DNA of 34,581 nt from Desulfobacteraceae bacterium (lineage in GTDB: Bacteria > Desulfobacterota > Desulfobacteria > Desulfobacterales > Desulfosalsimonadaceae), in the NCBI GenBank assembly GCA_014237465.1, contig JABZFM010000039.1, forward strand, positions 1 to 34,581. The letters are read 5' to 3'. The notes beneath the pieces were generated by a model that was given only the letters and a program-made list of their open reading frames with translations, was not told the DNA's origin and ran no database searches. The translations under genes were made by a program, and so were the position numbers. Shown here piece by piece: positions 32,390 through 34,581 of the stretch. Each line of letters opens with the position of its first letter. Position 1 is the first letter of the stretch.

Positions 32390-32614
32390 CTACTGATTCC
32401 CAAACCCGTTCTGCGCCCCGCAATCCGGACAATCCCAGGTAATTCCGTTGCAGGACATGCCCCAGATATTTTCATTCATGCACACCTGACAGATGGCAAA
32501 ACCGCACCGGCAGGTCCAGGAAAACGGGGCAATCTTTCGGCAGCAGTGGCAGGTTCTGTCTTTTGTCCGACGCCGGCGTTTTCGCCGCTGACGGGAATCA
32601 CTTGTACCAGAAGA
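32390..32614 (-). pseudogene. Cysteine-rich zinc-ribbon small protein or remnant
   Basis: The minus strand is open from 32614 to TAG at 32392-32390 and reads an arginine-rich segment (RQRRKRRRRTKDR), then TCHCCRKIAPFSWTCRCGFA, ICQVCMNENIWGMSCNG and WDCPDCGAQNGFGNQ. Ten cysteines in CxxC/CxC spacing indicate two or more zinc ribbons. No ATG, GTG or TTG precedes the first cysteines in this frame and a stop lies at 32617-32615, so the start has been lost or is unconventional. Confidence 0.45.
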
Positions 32615-32937
32615 TTAAGAGTAGGATTACGATTACGAATTGTTCAAAGCATAGCCTGATATCTAAGATTGAAGTCTCCGATACGATCGGAACGGTAAAG
32701 TCCCATGCCGACATTAATCGGATCAACATTGCCGTATTCATTTCGGATCTCCTTCAAGAACACCGTGGCTGTTTTCATAAAAGGTGATGGTAACCGGAAA
32801 ATATCTATCATATCCCCATATTCAAAAATTATTTGTTTTTTGTATTCATTGCATAGTAAATAAATATTTGGTGATATTTTGCCTGAACTTAATTCATAAA
32901 CATAATTATTAATTTCATAAAAATAAGGAGAAACCCC
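32615..32937. other. Intergenic leader of the acyl-CoA dehydrogenase gene
   Basis: About 320 bases. The left part holds no gene with coding character. The right part (32810-32920) is strongly AT-rich, as expected for a promoter region, but no hexamer pair stands out. Confidence 0.35.
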
Positions 32938-34581
32938 GTGTTACTATTAAACCCCAAAAAATACCAGGACAGAAATTATCCTGACGGGCGTTCAAAGGAA
33001 ATCATGCTCAAAACCATCGAATGGTTTGAAAACAAAGGGCTGAAAAAAATGAAGGATGATTATTTTGCAGCGGAATTCACCTATGATTTTGCAGAATTCA
33101 TTAAAAAGGAAAAAATATTTGAAACCCTTTTCCTCCCCAAGGGATATGGAGACAACGACCAGTATTACAGCACATATAAAATGTTCGAATTTTCCGAAAT
33201 CTGCGGATTTTACGGAAGCGCCTACTGGTATATGTATCATGTGTCCACCCTGGGCCTGGACCCGGTCTTTTTAGGAGACAATGAAGTTCTGAAGCACAAG
33301 GCGGTTGAAACCCTGAAGGAAAACCCGCTGTGCGCATTTGGCCTTTCTGAAAAAGAACGCGGGGCGGACATCTATTCATCCGACATGAAACTTTATCCCC
33401 AGGAGGACGGAACATACCTTGCCCGGGGAACCAAATATTACATCGGCAACGCCAACGAAGCCGACGTTATCACGGTTTTCGGAAAAATTGACGGCACGGA
33501 TGAATATGTCTTTTTTGTCGTGAACTCAAAACATGAAAAATACGAATGCATCCAGAATGTCATTCACGCACAAAATTATGTTGCTGAATTTGCCCTGCAT
33601 GATTACCCCATCACGGACGCGAATATTTCTGCAAAAGGGTCGAAAGCATGGGATGACATGCTTAACACTATCAATATATGCAAATTCAATATCGGTTCCG
33701 GAGCCATTGGAATTGTCACCCACTCTTTTTATGAAGCATTAAATCATGCGGCACACCGGAATCTTTACGGAAAAGACGTGATTGACTTTCCCCATGTCAA
33801 ACGCCTGTTTGTGGACTCGTTCTGCCGGCTGGGGGCCATGAAACTGTTCGGCCTCAGGGCCACGGATTACATGCGGGCCGCTTCTGAAGACGACAAGCGG
33901 TACCTGCTGTTTAATCCGGTCATGAAAATGAAGGTCGCCATCCAGGGTGAACTCGTCCATGAACTGCTCTGGGATATTATTGCGGCCAAGGGATTTGAAA
34001 AAGACAACTACTTCAGCCAGGCCGTCGTGGAACTCAGGGGTTTCCCGAAACTGGAAGGAACTCGTCACGTCAACATGGCGCTGATTGCCAAGCTGATCCC
34101 CAGCTACATGTTTAATCCCAAAGAGTTTCCGGAAGTACCGAGACGCAACGGCAATGAAGATGATGACTTTCTGTTTAAGCAGGGGAAAACCCGCGGATAT
34201 GCCAAAACCCAGTTCCATGATTTCCGCAAAACATACGCGACTAAAAACCTGCCGAATATCGAGATTTTCAAGGAACAGATCACGGCATATGAAGAGTTCC
34301 TGATGGTTTCGGGTATGGAACTCGGTGAGCAGATGATGAATGATTTTGACTTTCTTCTGTGTGTGGGCGAAATCTTCACCATCATTGCCTATGGCCAGCT
34401 GATCATCGAAAGCGCGGCCATGGAAAATATTGATGATGACCTGCTGGACCAGATCTTTGATTTCATGGTCCGGGATTTTTCCGCGTACGGTCTGGACCTG
34501 TACGGCAAACCGTCAACCACTGAAAAACAGCAGGCCGCATGCCAGAAAATGATCAAACGGCCGGATGCAAACATGAAGCGG
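32938..34581 (+). CDS. Acyl-CoA dehydrogenase, 3' end cut by window edge
   Basis: 548 codons from GTG 32938 with AAGGAG 7 bases upstream, open to the edge. The fold is seen in ICGFYGSAYWYMYHVSTLGL, CAFGLSEKERGADIYSSDMK (the flavin/substrate region, usually ALTEPxxGSD), the middle beta domain (YLARGTKYYIGNANEADVIT), and C-terminal helices with VVELRGFPKLEGTRHVN near the expected catalytic-base region. It would oxidise an acyl-CoA to the 2-enoyl-CoA using FAD. The protein is already longer than standard 380-residue members, like the 600-residue group with an extra C-terminal domain. Substrate is unassigned. Confidence 0.85.
   Translation, partial: MLLLNPKKYQDRNYPDGRSKEIMLKTIEWFENKGLKKMKDDYFAAEFTYDFAEFIKKEKIFETLFLPKGYGDNDQYYSTYKMFEFSEICGFYGSAYWYMYHVSTLGLDPVFLGDNEVLKHKAVETLKENPLCAFGLSEKERGADIYSSDMKLYPQEDGTYLARGTKYYIGNANEADVITVFGKIDGTDEYVFFVVNSKHEKYECIQNVIHAQNYVAEFALHDYPITDANISAKGSKAWDDMLNTINICKFNIGSGAIGIVTHSFYEALNHAAHRNLYGKDVIDFPHVKRLFVDSFCRLGAMKLFGLRATDYMRAASEDDKRYLLFNPVMKMKVAIQGELVHELLWDIIAAKGFEKDNYFSQAVVELRGFPKLEGTRHVNMALIAKLIPSYMFNPKEFPEVPRRNGNEDDDFLFKQGKTRGYAKTQFHDFRKTYATKNLPNIEIFKEQITAYEEFLMVSGMELGEQMMNDFDFLLCVGEIFTIIAYGQLIIESAAMENIDDDLLDQIFDFMVRDFSAYGLDLYGKPSTTEKQQAACQKMIKRPDANMKR

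Overview
The window looks like the chromosome of a strictly anaerobic, probably sulfate-reducing Desulfobacterota member (Desulfobacterales-like). This is inferred from gene content: a CooC-type ATPase, an AMP-forming acetyl-CoA synthetase, a glycyl radical enzyme, a selenocysteine peroxiredoxin and an acyl-CoA dehydrogenase. Short palindromic repeats also litter the intergenic DNA. No rRNA, tRNA, CRISPR array or intact insertion sequence was seen.

Left third (1-9260), almost all on the minus strand. There is the 5' end of an unidentified gene, a REP-transposase-like remnant with tandem repeats, then a compact operon: Ca-binding-type repeat protein, ExbB, ExbD, TonB, CooC-like ATPase. To its right lies a membrane-microdomain cluster: full-length NfeD protease, short NfeD, flotillin-like FloA and a membrane-anchored zinc-ribbon protein.

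Middle (9700-17490), plus strand. A PTS EIIA-like and a P-II-like protein precede an acetate-activation module: a CoA-transferase-like domain fused to a GNAT acetyltransferase, AMP-forming acetyl-CoA synthetase, a histone-deacetylase-family enzyme, and a second AcsA-type acyl-CoA synthetase overlapping the deacetylase. Both synthetases keep the C-terminal PKTRSGK lysine that is the known target of Pat/AcuA-type acetylation. The locus therefore reads as enzymes packed with their own acetylation/deacetylation switch. The CoA-transferase domain has Gln where the catalytic Glu is expected, which recalls the catalytically dead sensor domain of Pat.

18300-23400. A TetR regulator with a 15-bp palindromic operator over its own promoter precedes a 1022-residue glycyl radical enzyme with an SCP2-like N-terminal domain. 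No activating enzyme is present in the window. The pair is flanked by matching repeat clusters and followed by an MBL-fold hydrolase.

Right third (23680-34581). A globin-coupled diguanylate cyclase (DosC-like), a J-domain protein, a flavin-barrel protein, and a selenocysteine peroxiredoxin with an in-frame UGA and a SECIS-like hairpin. Then comes a decayed stretch with a second glycyl-radical-enzyme C-terminal remnant and a truncated LuxE/PaaK-like gene. A GNAT protein, a secreted 5'-nucleotidase-family protein with a clear terminator, a cysteine-rich ribbon remnant and an acyl-CoA dehydrogenase cut by the right edge complete the window.
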